This document shows positions 29,036 to 38,851 of a DNA stretch of 62,099 nt, in pieces. Where the stretch lies: NCBI GenBank assembly GCA_964431035.1, contig CAYSIF010000006.1, positions 1 to 62,099 of the forward strand. Direction: 5' to 3'. A model generated the notes under the pieces. The model was not told the DNA's origin. It saw only the letters and a list, made by a program, of their open reading frames with translations, and did not search any database. The position numbers and the translations under genes are program-made. Source of the stretch: Methanobrevibacter_A sp964431035. Lineage in GTDB: Archaea; Methanobacteriota; Methanobacteria; Methanobacteriales; Methanobacteriaceae. How positions within the stretch are numbered: position 1 is the first letter of the stretch; each line of letters opens with the position of its first letter.

Positions 29036-29413
29036 ATGAAAAACCAAAAAAATCTTGAAAACACAGAAGACGTATGCGAAATACACAGCACAAACGACAA
29101 TGCAATAGAACGCGTTAAAAAAAGAATGATAGAAGAAGACCAATACTCAGAACTATCAGAATTTTTCAAGATATTCGGAAACCCTACAAGACTCAAAATA
29201 ATATCATTACTTGCAGTTGAAGACCTATGCGTATGCGACATATGCGACGCACTAGAATTGAACCAAACAACAGTATCAAACCAACTAAGAATACTAAGAG
29301 CAAACAACATGGTAAAATACCAAAAAGAAGGAAAAATGGCAAGATACTCACTAACAGACCTTCATATAGAAATGATATATAAAGTAGGACTAGAACACAT
29401 ACTAGAAGAATAA
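29036..29413 (+). CDS. ArsR/SmtB-family metal-sensing repressor (CadC-like)
   Basis: A 125-residue winged-helix repressor. The order is an N-terminal arm with Cys (DVCEIHS), 'FKIFGNPTRLKIISLL', the metal-site motif ELCVCD in the variant DLCVCD, recognition helix 'LNQTTVSNQLRILRANNMV', and wing 'KYQKEGKMARYSL'. CxC in this motif together with an N-terminal Cys is the alpha3N site of CadC/CmtR-type sensors for Cd, Pb or Zn. It is followed after 26 bp by a P1B-ATPase, so it most likely represses that gene until metal binds. GTGAT lies 5 bases before the ATG. Confidence 0.85.
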   Translation: MKNQKNLENTEDVCEIHSTNDNAIERVKKRMIEEDQYSELSEFFKIFGNPTRLKIISLLAVEDLCVCDICDALELNQTTVSNQLRILRANNMVKYQKEGKMARYSLTDLHIEMIYKVGLEHILEE

Positions 29414-29439
29414 AAAAAATAAAAAATGGTGTTAAAAAA

Positions 29440-32010
29440 ATGGTAGAAAACAAATGTTACGACCCAGATTGTACAAACATAATATGCTACAATCCAAAAC
29501 ACTTCAATTTTATCTGCTTTAACTCAGAATGTGATGAAATTCACTGTGAAAACGAAGAACATTACAATAAAGAATTACTAAAAGATTATCAAGAAAAAAC
29601 AGACTTAAGCATATACGACCACAGAGAAGAAATAAACTATGATGAAGATGTAAAAGTAAGCATCTGTGGATGTCCAGACTGTGCAGACGAAGAAGACGAC
29701 CATCACAATCACAATCATGAACATGTAAAAGAAGACTCTTGTAGTGATCCTGATTGTGATTGTCATGACCATGAACATGAGCACGAACATGAGCATGAGC
29801 ATCATCATGAGCATATAGAAGTGGATTCTTGTAGTGATCCTGATTGTGATTGTCATGACCATGAACATGAGCATGAGCATGAGGAAGTGGATTCTTGTAG
29901 TGATCCTGATTGTGATTGTCATGACCATGAACATGAGCATGAGCATGAGGAAGTGGATTCTTGTAGTGATCCTGATTGTGATTGTCATGACCATGAACAT
30001 AAAGAAGACACATGCAGCGACCCAGACTGCGACTGCCATGATGACGATGCAGAAATAAGCATCTGTGGATGTCCAGACTGTGCAGACGAAGAAGAAGAGG
30101 AAGAAGAACTACTGGCAGAAGGAAAACCACTAATAGCTAACAGACCAATACAAATCATAGTAAGCAGCGGAATACTCTTCGGACTAGGACATGCCCTAGA
30201 ATTCCTATCAGTCAACCCACTAATAGTAAACACAATATTCATAATATCAGCAATCATAGCAGGTTATGAAATAGCAATAATGGCATACAAATCACTAGTC
30301 AAAAGACACACAGTAGGATCAGCACTACTAATGTGTATAGCATGTGTAGCATCATTCTTAATAGGACACCCTGAAGAAGGAGCAGCAGTAGCATTCCTAT
30401 ACTTCATAGCAGAATTCTTAGAAGACTACTCAGAACACAGAGCAAAACACTCAATAAAATCATTAGTAGAAATAGCACCTGAAACAGCAACAATAAAAAA
30501 AGAAGACGGAACAGAAGAAATAAGAAAAATAGATGATGTAAACATAGGAGAAATAGTAATAGTAAAACCAGGAGACAAAGTACCACTAGACGGAAATGTA
30601 ATCTTAGGAACATCATCAATCAACCAAGCATCAATTACAGGAGAAAGCCTACCAGTAACAAAAGAAATAGGAGATGAAGTATTCTCAGGAACAGTAAACC
30701 AAGACGGATACTTAGAAATTGTTGTAACCAAAAAAGCAAAAGACAGTGTAATATCAAAAATAGTCACGCTCGTTAAAAGATCACAACTCAACCGTTCACA
30801 AACAGAATCAGTTGTAGATAAAGTTGCAAAATACTACACTCCACTAATGATAGTTATCACAGCATGTGTAGCATTCATACCTCCAATAATATTCGGAGCA
30901 AACTGGAATGAATGGATTTACCGTGCACTATCACTAATGGTAATATCATGTCCATGTGCATTCCTAATATCCACACCAATAGGTATGGTATCATCAATAA
31001 CCGCAGCAACAAGAAAAGGAGTTCTAATTAAAGGAAGCTCCTACATGGAAGAAATGAAAAACATCAAAGCAGTAATATTCGATAAAACAGGAACACTAAC
31101 AGAAGGAAAACTAGAACTAAGTGAAGTCGAAATAATAGATGAAAATTACACAAAAGAAGATATTATTCAAATTGCAGCATCACTTGAACATCAATCAAGC
31201 CATCCAATTGCAGAAGCAATAATAAACTATGCAACATTAAATGACATCCAATTTGAAGAAATAACAGACTTTAAAAACGTTCCAGGTAAAGGAATCATAG
31301 GACAAATCAATAACGAAAAATTCTATGCAGCTAACGAATCACTAATCGAAGGAAGCACATTTGAAATATCACAAGAAGAAATCAACAAATACTCAAATGA
31401 AGGAAAAACCATAATATTTGTTGGAAACTCCAAAAACCTACTAGCAATAATCACAGTATCAGATAAAATACGCTCTAATGCAAATGAAGTAATATTTGAT
31501 TTAAACAAACAAGGCGTACAAACTGTAATGCTAACAGGAGATAATAAAACTGCAGCACATAAAGTAGCAGATGAAATTGGAATAAAATACACATATTCTA
31601 ATTTACTCCCTGAAGATAAATTAAATATCCTAGATACTATACGTAACAAATTTGGAGATGTAGCAATGGTAGGAGACGGTATCAATGATGCACCAGCACT
31701 AGCAAGAGCAAACATAGGAATTGCAATGGGTGCAGCAGGTTCTGATGTTGCAATAGAAACTGCAGATGTTGCATTAATGCAAGATGATATCTCAAAATTA
31801 CCATACTTATTCAGTTTAAGCCATAAAACAATGGGCATAATTAAACAAAATATCTCAGTATCAATATTTATTAAATTCTTATTTGTAATACTTGCAGTAA
31901 TGGGTTTAGTAACTTTAATGATGTCAGTAGGTATCGGAGATTTAGGTTTAACCTTACTTGTTATTTTAAACTCTTTTAGAATAGGATTAGTTAAAGATCC
32001 ACTATTCTAA
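29440..32010 (+). CDS. Zn/Cd/Pb-exporting P1B-ATPase with expanded metal-binding N-terminus
   Basis: An 856-residue heavy-metal efflux ATPase. Residues 1-~225 are a Cys/His/Asp/Glu-rich cytosolic tail: four CxxxC/CxxC-like pairs, CGCPDC twice (about residues 74 and 210), and five copies of a DSCSDPDCDCHDHEHEH-type unit between. The remainder is a standard P1B pump: membrane helices from ~235, 'SITGESLPV' actuator loop, 'SCPCA' membrane metal site (Cys504, Cys506), phosphorylation site DKTGT (Asp548), 'HP' in the N-domain (SSHPIAEA), and GDGINDAPA (~745). CPC with no HMA domain fits the Zn/Cd/Pb subgroup (CadA/ZntA). It is co-transcribed with the ArsR gene. The tail is much longer than usual and built from tandem DNA repeats. 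Confidence 0.88.
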   Translation: MVENKCYDPDCTNIICYNPKHFNFICFNSECDEIHCENEEHYNKELLKDYQEKTDLSIYDHREEINYDEDVKVSICGCPDCADEEDDHHNHNHEHVKEDSCSDPDCDCHDHEHEHEHEHEHHHEHIEVDSCSDPDCDCHDHEHEHEHEEVDSCSDPDCDCHDHEHEHEHEEVDSCSDPDCDCHDHEHKEDTCSDPDCDCHDDDAEISICGCPDCADEEEEEEELLAEGKPLIANRPIQIIVSSGILFGLGHALEFLSVNPLIVNTIFIISAIIAGYEIAIMAYKSLVKRHTVGSALLMCIACVASFLIGHPEEGAAVAFLYFIAEFLEDYSEHRAKHSIKSLVEIAPETATIKKEDGTEEIRKIDDVNIGEIVIVKPGDKVPLDGNVILGTSSINQASITGESLPVTKEIGDEVFSGTVNQDGYLEIVVTKKAKDSVISKIVTLVKRSQLNRSQTESVVDKVAKYYTPLMIVITACVAFIPPIIFGANWNEWIYRALSLMVISCPCAFLISTPIGMVSSITAATRKGVLIKGSSYMEEMKNIKAVIFDKTGTLTEGKLELSEVEIIDENYTKEDIIQIAASLEHQSSHPIAEAIINYATLNDIQFEEITDFKNVPGKGIIGQINNEKFYAANESLIEGSTFEISQEEINKYSNEGKTIIFVGNSKNLLAIITVSDKIRSNANEVIFDLNKQGVQTVMLTGDNKTAAHKVADEIGIKYTYSNLLPEDKLNILDTIRNKFGDVAMVGDGINDAPALARANIGIAMGAAGSDVAIETADVALMQDDISKLPYLFSLSHKTMGIIKQNISVSIFIKFLFVILAVMGLVTLMMSVGIGDLGLTLLVILNSFRIGLVKDPLF
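29731..30045 (+). repeat. In-frame 66-bp tandem repeats encoding the metal-binding tail
   Basis: Units start at 29731 (90 bp, enlarged by extra His/Glu codons), 29821, 29887 and 29953 (66-bp period, nearly identical) and 30004 (diverged, using different synonymous codons). Each encodes CSDPDCDCHD plus a His-Glu run. The near identity of units 2-4 indicates recent expansion; the last unit is older. Confidence 0.85.
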
Positions 32011-32055
32011 AAATTTTCCCCATTTTTCTTTTTTTTTTAGGGGTAAATTTTTTAT
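32009..32055 (+). terminator. Terminator after the P1B-ATPase
   Basis: CCCC (32018-32021) and GGGG (32040-32043), extended by A/T pairs on both sides with one T.T mismatch, enclose a T-rich loop with a run of ten T. A further T-run follows. It separates the ATPase from the tRNA gene. Confidence 0.55.
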
Positions 32056-32067
32056 ATTTTATCATAA

Positions 32068-32080
32068 AAACATATAAGAT
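32068..32080 (+). promoter_or_regulatory. TATA box for the tRNA gene
   Basis: AAACATATAAGAT lies about 30-38 bases upstream of the mature tRNA 5' end, consistent with an archaeal TATA element and a short 5' leader. Confidence 0.45.
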
Positions 32081-32106
32081 ATAATTAAAAAAACTATTTT
32101 TTTTAT

Positions 32107-32181
32107 GGGTCTGTAGCTCAGTCTGGCCAGAGCGCTTGGCTCTTAACCTTGTTGTCGCGGGTTCAATTCCCGTCAGACCCG
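32107..32181 (+). tRNA. tRNA-Lys (anticodon CTT)
   Basis: A full cloverleaf: acceptor GGGTCTG/CAGACCC (perfect), D stem GCTC/GAGC with a GG-containing loop, anticodon loop CTCTTAA (anticodon CTT at 32142-32144), variable loop TTGTC, T stem GCGGG/CCCGT with loop TTCAATT, and discriminator G. CCA is not encoded and no intron is seen. The anticodon stem CTTGG/CCTTG has two adjacent T.T mismatches, where CCAAG would be expected. Confidence 0.85.
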
Positions 32182-32198
32182 CTAAAATTATTATAATA

Positions 32199-33128
32199 TC
32201 ACATCAATCTAGTTTGACTAGTTAAAAAAGATACCTGCTTAGACACTTTAACAATATCATCATCTTTTAAATCTCCAATAAGCAAAGGAGATTCAGGGTT
32301 GTGATTTTTACTATTTTTAATAACATCACTTTTTTTATTATTAGCATAACAATACTTACATAAATTAGGACAAGTATCATAAGCTCCAATATCACGAGTT
32401 TCAATACAATGACAATTATCCCGTATTCCATTATGTTTTAAAAGCTTAAAATTAATATTATTAGCATCACCTAACCTTTTTAAGGTAATACAACCAGATT
32501 CCTTAATATTATATTTACTATAATCAGTTATTGTGGCACATGTTTGAAGAGAAACATCATTTTTTGTTGCAATTTTCCCAATACCTTTTGCAATTTTTTC
32601 CTTATCTCTTCTATGTAAACTAATAATTTCAGGCATGTTTCTATCTAACTTTTTATACATATCAACAAAACTAAAAATACAATTACTAACATCCTTTTTT
32701 AAATTTTCACAAAGATAATTAAAAGTTTCCAAATGCTTTTCAATAGTATATTCATTTGTTAAAAGTATTGGATCATAACGCCAAGATATTCTATTTTCCC
32801 CAACAATCTCTTTAAGCTCATTTAAAATACTAACACTATCTTCAATACTTGGAACTCCAGGTTCAACCTTTTTATCATAAGCAGTAATCGTATAATAAAA
32901 ATAAGTATTAAAATTATCACTAATCTCTGTTAAATTATTAAGTAAAGGTTTATAATTCTTAGAACAAAAAACAACACAATCAACTAAATCTGGTTTTAAA
33001 AAATACTTTGTAACATTACTTGGATACATTGGATTTCTAACAAGAACATACTCCTCCCTAAAACGATTTAATAACCATTTAGAATAATATTGCACAATAT
33101 CCGTTCTGTTACCAGTATTAATTATCAT
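32199..33128 (-). CDS. DUF1848 family protein with C-terminal radical-SAM-like Cys motif
   Basis: A 309-residue soluble protein matching the DUF1848 family: N-terminal 'MIINTGNRTDIVQYYSKWLLNRF', 'VRNPMYPSNVTKYFL', 'YYTITAYDKKVEP', 'ISWRYDPILL', and a C-terminal cysteine cluster C-x3-C-x2-C (Cys253, 257, 260: CPNLCKYC), which looks like a radical-SAM-type 4Fe-4S site at the far end of the chain. An upstream Cys pair (CHC, 239-241) may contribute. The family has no assigned biochemical role known to me. It begins 26 bp after the metallophosphoesterase stop, so it is probably last in a three-gene leftward operon. The tRNA lies convergently 18 bp beyond its stop. Confidence 0.75.
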   Translation of the reverse strand: MIINTGNRTDIVQYYSKWLLNRFREEYVLVRNPMYPSNVTKYFLKPDLVDCVVFCSKNYKPLLNNLTEISDNFNTYFYYTITAYDKKVEPGVPSIEDSVSILNELKEIVGENRISWRYDPILLTNEYTIEKHLETFNYLCENLKKDVSNCIFSFVDMYKKLDRNMPEIISLHRRDKEKIAKGIGKIATKNDVSLQTCATITDYSKYNIKESGCITLKRLGDANNINFKLLKHNGIRDNCHCIETRDIGAYDTCPNLCKYCYANNKKSDVIKNSKNHNPESPLLIGDLKDDDIVKVSKQVSFLTSQTRLM

Positions 33129-33154
33129 AAGCCAAATTCCATCATTATTTTTTT

Positions 33155-34237
33155 CTAGTTTTTAGGTTTTAATTTTAAGATAACTAATTCAGAATCAGTA
33201 CCCCAACGCATAGGATAATCCATAACACCTACACCAGTTGTAACATGTAAATATTTATCTTTTCCATTAATTTGGCCTTTAAAAAGACCCATATTATACA
33301 TTAATCTATTAGCTATCCATACAATAGGTTGGAATTGGCCTCCATGTGTATGTCCTGATAATTGAATATCAAAACCTAATTTTGAAAATTCTTCCCAATT
33401 TTGCGGAACATGATAAATGATAATATTAACTTCATATTCGTTTATAAATGATTTTAACTCACTAAGGCTTACAGTTTCAATATCTCCAAAACTATAAGTT
33501 AAACCAAAGATATTTAAGTCTTTAAATTTTATTCCACTATTATTTAATATTTTAATATCTGCATTGGCACATGCTTTGTATACATTTTCAATTCCTGGAT
33601 AAAAGTCATGGTTTCCAGGTGTGAAGATTATTGGTATGTTAACATCTTTTAATTCTTTAAAATCATCTTCTTCCACTATACATGATCCGTCTGCTAAATC
33701 TCCTGCAATAATTGCTAAATCACAAGTATTTTCTAATTCTTTTAGTTTATTTTTAAGTTTTCTAATAACTTCGCCATGTCTTATTGCTCCAAAATGAACA
33801 TCTGATAAGTGAACAATATTAATTTCCTCATCTAAATTATCTAATTCAATAGTTTTTTTGTTAATTACTAATTTATGAGCTTTATAGAAATTATAAACAC
33901 CTAAAAAGAATATTAAAATTAATGATATGATTTTTACTGTTTCTGGAATTTGTATAAAAAGGCCTGCAGTGTATAGGATTATTAAATCAATTAAAATAAA
34001 TAGTGATGCCCATACCCAGAGACCTGAGATTTTATCCATTAGTCGTGTTATAAATCTTGATTTCTTCTCTTCAAAAAGCATTGGCACTACATTTAACACT
34101 CCAAATATTAATGTGAAGAGTAGTGTGTATAAGTCATCTATTCCTCCAAATAGTAAAAATAGGTATTTCATAAGGAAGAATTCGAATAGCATGTATAATG
34201 GTGTTGAAAAGAGTACTCTTCTGGTTCTAAAGCTCAT
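33155..34237 (-). CDS. Membrane-anchored metallophosphoesterase
   Basis: A 360-residue protein. The first ~120 residues contain four hydrophobic helices. A calcineurin-like phosphoesterase domain follows with all metal motifs: 'HLSDVHFG' (Asp146, His148), 'AGDLADGS' (Asp180), 'PGNHDFYPG' (Asn209, His210) and 'SGHTHGGQ' (His296, His298). This is the YaeI/YkuE-like arrangement, whose members hydrolyse phosphodiesters or lipid pyrophosphates at the membrane. It sits 28 bp downstream of a secreted-protein gene and 26 bp upstream of a DUF1848 gene. AAGGAG is present but about 16 bases from the ATG. The substrate is unknown. Confidence 0.85.
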   Translation of the reverse strand: MSFRTRRVLFSTPLYMLFEFFLMKYLFLLFGGIDDLYTLLFTLIFGVLNVVPMLFEEKKSRFITRLMDKISGLWVWASLFILIDLIILYTAGLFIQIPETVKIISLILIFFLGVYNFYKAHKLVINKKTIELDNLDEEINIVHLSDVHFGAIRHGEVIRKLKNKLKELENTCDLAIIAGDLADGSCIVEEDDFKELKDVNIPIIFTPGNHDFYPGIENVYKACANADIKILNNSGIKFKDLNIFGLTYSFGDIETVSLSELKSFINEYEVNIIIYHVPQNWEEFSKLGFDIQLSGHTHGGQFQPIVWIANRLMYNMGLFKGQINGKDKYLHVTTGVGVMDYPMRWGTDSELVILKLKPKN

Positions 34238-34265
34238 ATTTTTCTTATTTTTTCTCCTTTTTAAT

Positions 34266-34811
34266 TTATCTGTATATATAGATCGGATAGGAATCTTCTA
34301 GGTCTTGTTTTATTTTATAAATATTAAGTGCATAGCTCATAGTTAGATTGAATTCGAATTCACTTAATGTTGAAGGGGGTGTGCTTTTGATTATATCTAT
34401 GCTTGTGTTTGTTAGTTCATTTGTGTATGGGATTTCGATTGTTACAATTTTTCCATCTGATTCAAAAATAATTTCTGTGGAGTTTATTGGGTTCCTAGGT
34501 CCGGTACTATATTTTAAAAGCATTGCTGGATGTCCGTCTATAGTTATTTTTTCTTTGTTTGGTGTTGTGTATAATTGATATCCTACATATGTGTCCATAT
34601 GTTCTGCATCTGAATATACGAATAGTCTGAAAAAGGAATCTTTTATATATTTGGTGTATACGCCTATTCCTGGTCCTCCTCCAGTTGATATTGTTCCACA
34701 TTGGTATGGTTCTGGAATTGTAAAGTTGATTCCGTTTATTTGTTCTGCATAGCTTGTGTTGAGTATTGCTAAAAAGAATATGCATATTAGGATTAAGTGA
34801 TATTTTTTCAT
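34266..34811 (-). CDS. Small secreted protein, unknown function
   Basis: About 181 residues. MKKYHLILICIFFLAILNTSYA is a clear signal peptide, followed by 'EQINGINFTIPEPYQCG', a stretch often seen in short methanogen secreted proteins with a PsbP-like beta fold. The remainder alternates strands ('FRLFVYSDAEHMDTYVGYQLY', 'KIVTIEIPY') and has no membrane anchor. A GTG at 34826 would add five residues, but GGGAGTGA (34823-34830) overlaps it and looks like the ribosome site for ATG 34811. First gene of the leftward group with the phosphoesterase. Confidence 0.6.
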   Translation of the reverse strand: MKKYHLILICIFFLAILNTSYAEQINGINFTIPEPYQCGTISTGGGPGIGVYTKYIKDSFFRLFVYSDAEHMDTYVGYQLYTTPNKEKITIDGHPAMLLKYSTGPRNPINSTEIIFESDGKIVTIEIPYTNELTNTSIDIIKSTPPSTLSEFEFNLTMSYALNIYKIKQDLEDSYPIYIYR

Positions 34812-34878
34812 ATTATTTTTTTTCACTCCCTTTGTGTTGTTTTTTATGTTTTGTGTTTGTTTTTTATAAAATTTTTTT

Positions 34879-34907
34879 TTATAACGATTGTTATAAATTT
34901 ATATATG
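34879..34907 (+). promoter_or_regulatory. metX promoter with ATAACGATTGTTAT palindrome
   Basis: TTATAAC (34879-34885) and GTTATAA (34890-34896) form a 7-bp inverted repeat around GATT. The core ATAACGATTGTTAT matches 12 of 14 positions of the element upstream of the EF-hand gene. A TATA-like TTTATATATG (34898-34907) follows immediately, so a bound protein would affect TBP access. Confidence 0.5.
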
Positions 34908-34982
34908 TTAACAATTAAATAAATATTATAAAATAAATATAAATATTTAAATAATAACAGTTTTTTTGGGAAGTCTTTTTTT

Positions 34983-36458
<1,476 letters not shown>

Positions 36459-36477
36459 TTTAAGGATATGCTTTTTT

Positions 36478-37980
36478 ATGTGTTCAATTCTAGGAATTAA
36501 AGGCCAATTTAAAGCAAATTCTCTAAATAAAATGCTTGAAATAACAAAACATCGTGGACCAGACTCAACAGGTTTATACCTACAAGATAAAAATAATGAA
36601 ATCCTTGAAAAAAATCTTAAAAATTTCACATATTCAGAGGAAAATTTTAATATTGGCTTAGCTCATAATCTTTTATCAATTTATAAAAGTACAAATAATC
36701 TTAAAAAAGATTTAGAGAATAATCGCCAACCATTTAAATCAAATAATCTAATTTTAATTTTCAATGGAGAAATCTACAACTGTAACATTATAAAAGAAAA
36801 ATTAGGATTAAATGAATCTTTATCTGATGGTGAAGTTTTATTAAAACTAATTGAAAACACATCTAAAGGTAAATTAAGCAAAAAAGTACTATTTGATGTT
36901 ATTTCCAATTTAGATGGAGATTATGCATTTGCAGTTTATGATGGTGAAGAATTAATACTTGCAAGAGATCCTATTGGAGTTAAACCATTATACTACTCAT
37001 TAGATAATGATAATTTAAGTTTTGCATCAGAGCCTAAAGCCCTAAAAAATAATTCTAAAATTTATTCTTTAAAACCTGGACATATTTTATATAAAAATCA
37101 AGAATATCTTGCTTATAATTTATATGGTGATAATGAACTTATTGATGATTATGCTTTTTTAAAAGAAGAAATTATTAAAAAATTATATTCTAGTGTATAT
37201 GATAGAGTTTCAAATTTAGATAAAGTTGGACTCTTATGCTCAGGTGGAGTTGACAGTGCATTTATAGCATACATCCTAAAAGACATTAGCAAAAAAACAG
37301 ACCTGAAAGTTAAATTATATGCAGTAGGTAATGAAAATAGTAAAGACATCTACTACAGTAAAAAAATAGCAGAAAACCTAAACCTACCATTAAAAATCCA
37401 AAAAACAGACAAAAAACTAATAAAAAACAACATCCATAATGTAATAACTGCAATAGAAGATACTAACCTAATGAAACTAGGAGTAGCAACAACAATATAC
37501 CTTGCAACAAAAATGATGAAAGAAGACGGAATAAAAGTAGGAATAACAGGACAAGGAGCAGACGAACTCTTTGCAGGATACAACAGATACATAAAACACA
37601 TAGAAAACAACACACCAGAAAACCTACAAAAAGAACTAATACATGATATAAAAAACATCCACCAAGTAAACCTAGAAAGAGACGACGCAGCAAGCATGAA
37701 AAACAGCATAGAACTAAGACTACCCTACCTAAGTAATAAAATGATAAAACTAGCACTAAAAACACCAATAAAATACAAAATAACATCAAAAGAAGATAAA
37801 CTAAAAAAACACATACTACGAGACGCAGCACTAACATATGGAATACCAGAAGAAATAAGTAACAGACCAAAAAAAGCAGCACAATACGGCTCAGGAATAG
37901 ATAAAATAATAAAAAAGAAACTACAAAAAGAAATGGATTTCACACAAATATTAAACGATTACTACCACAACTTAAAATAA
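36478..37980 (+). CDS. asnB: Asparagine synthase (glutamine-hydrolysing), compact form
   Basis: A 500-residue two-domain enzyme. Cys2 directly after the initiator is the glutaminase nucleophile (MCSILGIKG), followed by 'TKHRGPDSTG', 'FNGEIYNC' and 'FAVYDGEELILARDPIGVKPLYY'. The synthetase domain has the PP-loop SGGVDS (255-260) and 'GQGADELFAGYNRY', then 'SIELRLPYLS'. It converts aspartate, glutamine and ATP to asparagine. It is shorter than typical AsnB (about 550-620). It overlaps no neighbour but is tightly spaced with metX (19 bp) and precedes the threonine genes on the same strand. Synonymous codon choice switches abruptly at ~37255, at the PP-loop. Confidence 0.9.
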   Translation: MCSILGIKGQFKANSLNKMLEITKHRGPDSTGLYLQDKNNEILEKNLKNFTYSEENFNIGLAHNLLSIYKSTNNLKKDLENNRQPFKSNNLILIFNGEIYNCNIIKEKLGLNESLSDGEVLLKLIENTSKGKLSKKVLFDVISNLDGDYAFAVYDGEELILARDPIGVKPLYYSLDNDNLSFASEPKALKNNSKIYSLKPGHILYKNQEYLAYNLYGDNELIDDYAFLKEEIIKKLYSSVYDRVSNLDKVGLLCSGGVDSAFIAYILKDISKKTDLKVKLYAVGNENSKDIYYSKKIAENLNLPLKIQKTDKKLIKNNIHNVITAIEDTNLMKLGVATTIYLATKMMKEDGIKVGITGQGADELFAGYNRYIKHIENNTPENLQKELIHDIKNIHQVNLERDDAASMKNSIELRLPYLSNKMIKLALKTPIKYKITSKEDKLKKHILRDAALTYGIPEEISNRPKKAAQYGSGIDKIIKKKLQKEMDFTQILNDYYHNLK

Positions 37981-38080
37981 ACTTATATAAAAAGGATTAT
38001 AAATCTATACATATATTATAAATTTTAATAATTAAACTTACTATTCTAAAAAAAAATAAATTTATAGGTATTGATAAAAA

Positions 38081-38305
38081 ATGGAAAAAGAAACACCAAT
38101 AGAAAAAGATGCAGAAGAAATCTTAAACAAATTCTCTGAAGCACTAGACAAAATACCAGATAACGATGAAACATACTACATAACAGACAACCTAAATTTA
38201 GACAGAACAGATAAAGCAAACCCAAAAGAATCAAGCAAAATACTAAGAAACGCAAAAACAGACAAAGAAAACAAAGTAGTAGTTAAAAAAGCAGACTGGG
38301 TATAA
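38081..38305 (+). CDS. GatC-like small protein of the amidotransferase family
   Basis: A 74-residue protein. An N-terminal helix ('IEKDAEEILNKFSEALDKIP') is followed by 'ETYYITDNLNLDRTDKANP' and a C-terminal 'ILRNAKTDKENKVVVKKADWV' that resembles the GatC tail 'L.NAP..d...V'. Methanobacteriales annotate a GatC-like protein (Asp-tRNA(Asn)/Glu-tRNA(Gln) amidotransferase subunit C) in this position next to asparagine synthase and homoserine dehydrogenase, from general knowledge. GatC stabilises the GatA/GatB complex; neither partner is in this window. 36 bp separate it from the ACT gene. The assignment rests on a short alignment by eye. Confidence 0.6.
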   Translation: MEKETPIEKDAEEILNKFSEALDKIPDNDETYYITDNLNLDRTDKANPKESSKILRNAKTDKENKVVVKKADWV

Positions 38306-38341
38306 AAAAAATAATAAAATATACATGGGAGAAATAAACCA

Positions 38342-38827
38342 ATGAAAATGAAACTAGTATTAGAACTCCAAGACATACCTGGACAACTAGTATCAGTACT
38401 ATCACCAATAAGCGACCTTGGTGGAAACATGATATCAATTGTACACGACCGAGGAGTTAAAACAGAAAAAGGACTAATCCCCATACAAATATCAATAGAA
38501 GGAGAACGCGAAAACCTAAACGCAATCCTAAACAAATTCAACGAAATGGGAATAAACATCCTAGAAAAAGACGACGTAGTACTAAGAGAAAGAGTAAGCA
38601 CAGTACTAATCGGAGACGTAATAGACACCGATGTAAGAGACACAATAGACAGAATCAACGAACTAGAAGACGTATGGGTTGTAGGACTAGATATAAAACT
38701 AAACAAAGAATACGACTCATCAGCAATGATAACAATAGAATCACCAATAGGAAAAACAGACATAGCATTCAACAAAATACAAGAAATCGCAAATGAAAAA
38801 AACTTACTCGTAATAAACGAAGTATAA
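38342..38827 (+). CDS. ACT-domain regulatory protein of the threonine operon
   Basis: A 161-residue protein. The first ~75 residues form an ACT domain ('LVLELQDIPGQLVSVLSPISDLGGNMISIVHDRG', 'IPIQISIEGERENLNAILNKF'). The second half looks like a related regulatory fold ('VSTVLIGDVIDTDVRDTIDRINEL'). ACT domains bind amino acids. Its position 25 bp before homoserine dehydrogenase suggests that it senses threonine or a related end product and acts on that enzyme or on aspartate kinase. GGGAG lies 10 bases before the ATG. Confidence 0.8.
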   Translation: MKMKLVLELQDIPGQLVSVLSPISDLGGNMISIVHDRGVKTEKGLIPIQISIEGERENLNAILNKFNEMGINILEKDDVVLRERVSTVLIGDVIDTDVRDTIDRINELEDVWVVGLDIKLNKEYDSSAMITIESPIGKTDIAFNKIQEIANEKNLLVINEV

Positions 38828-38851
38828 AAAAATAGGAGGTGAATTAAAAAA

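Noticed and set aside
29731..30045. Regular direct repeats that could be taken for a CRISPR array
   Set aside because: The repeats are contiguous without spacers, keep the reading frame and encode a metal-binding tail.
34850..34982. A SAM- or methionine-responsive riboswitch before metX
   Set aside because: The leader is short and A/T-rich with no conserved riboswitch core; only a DNA palindrome beside the TATA box is visible.
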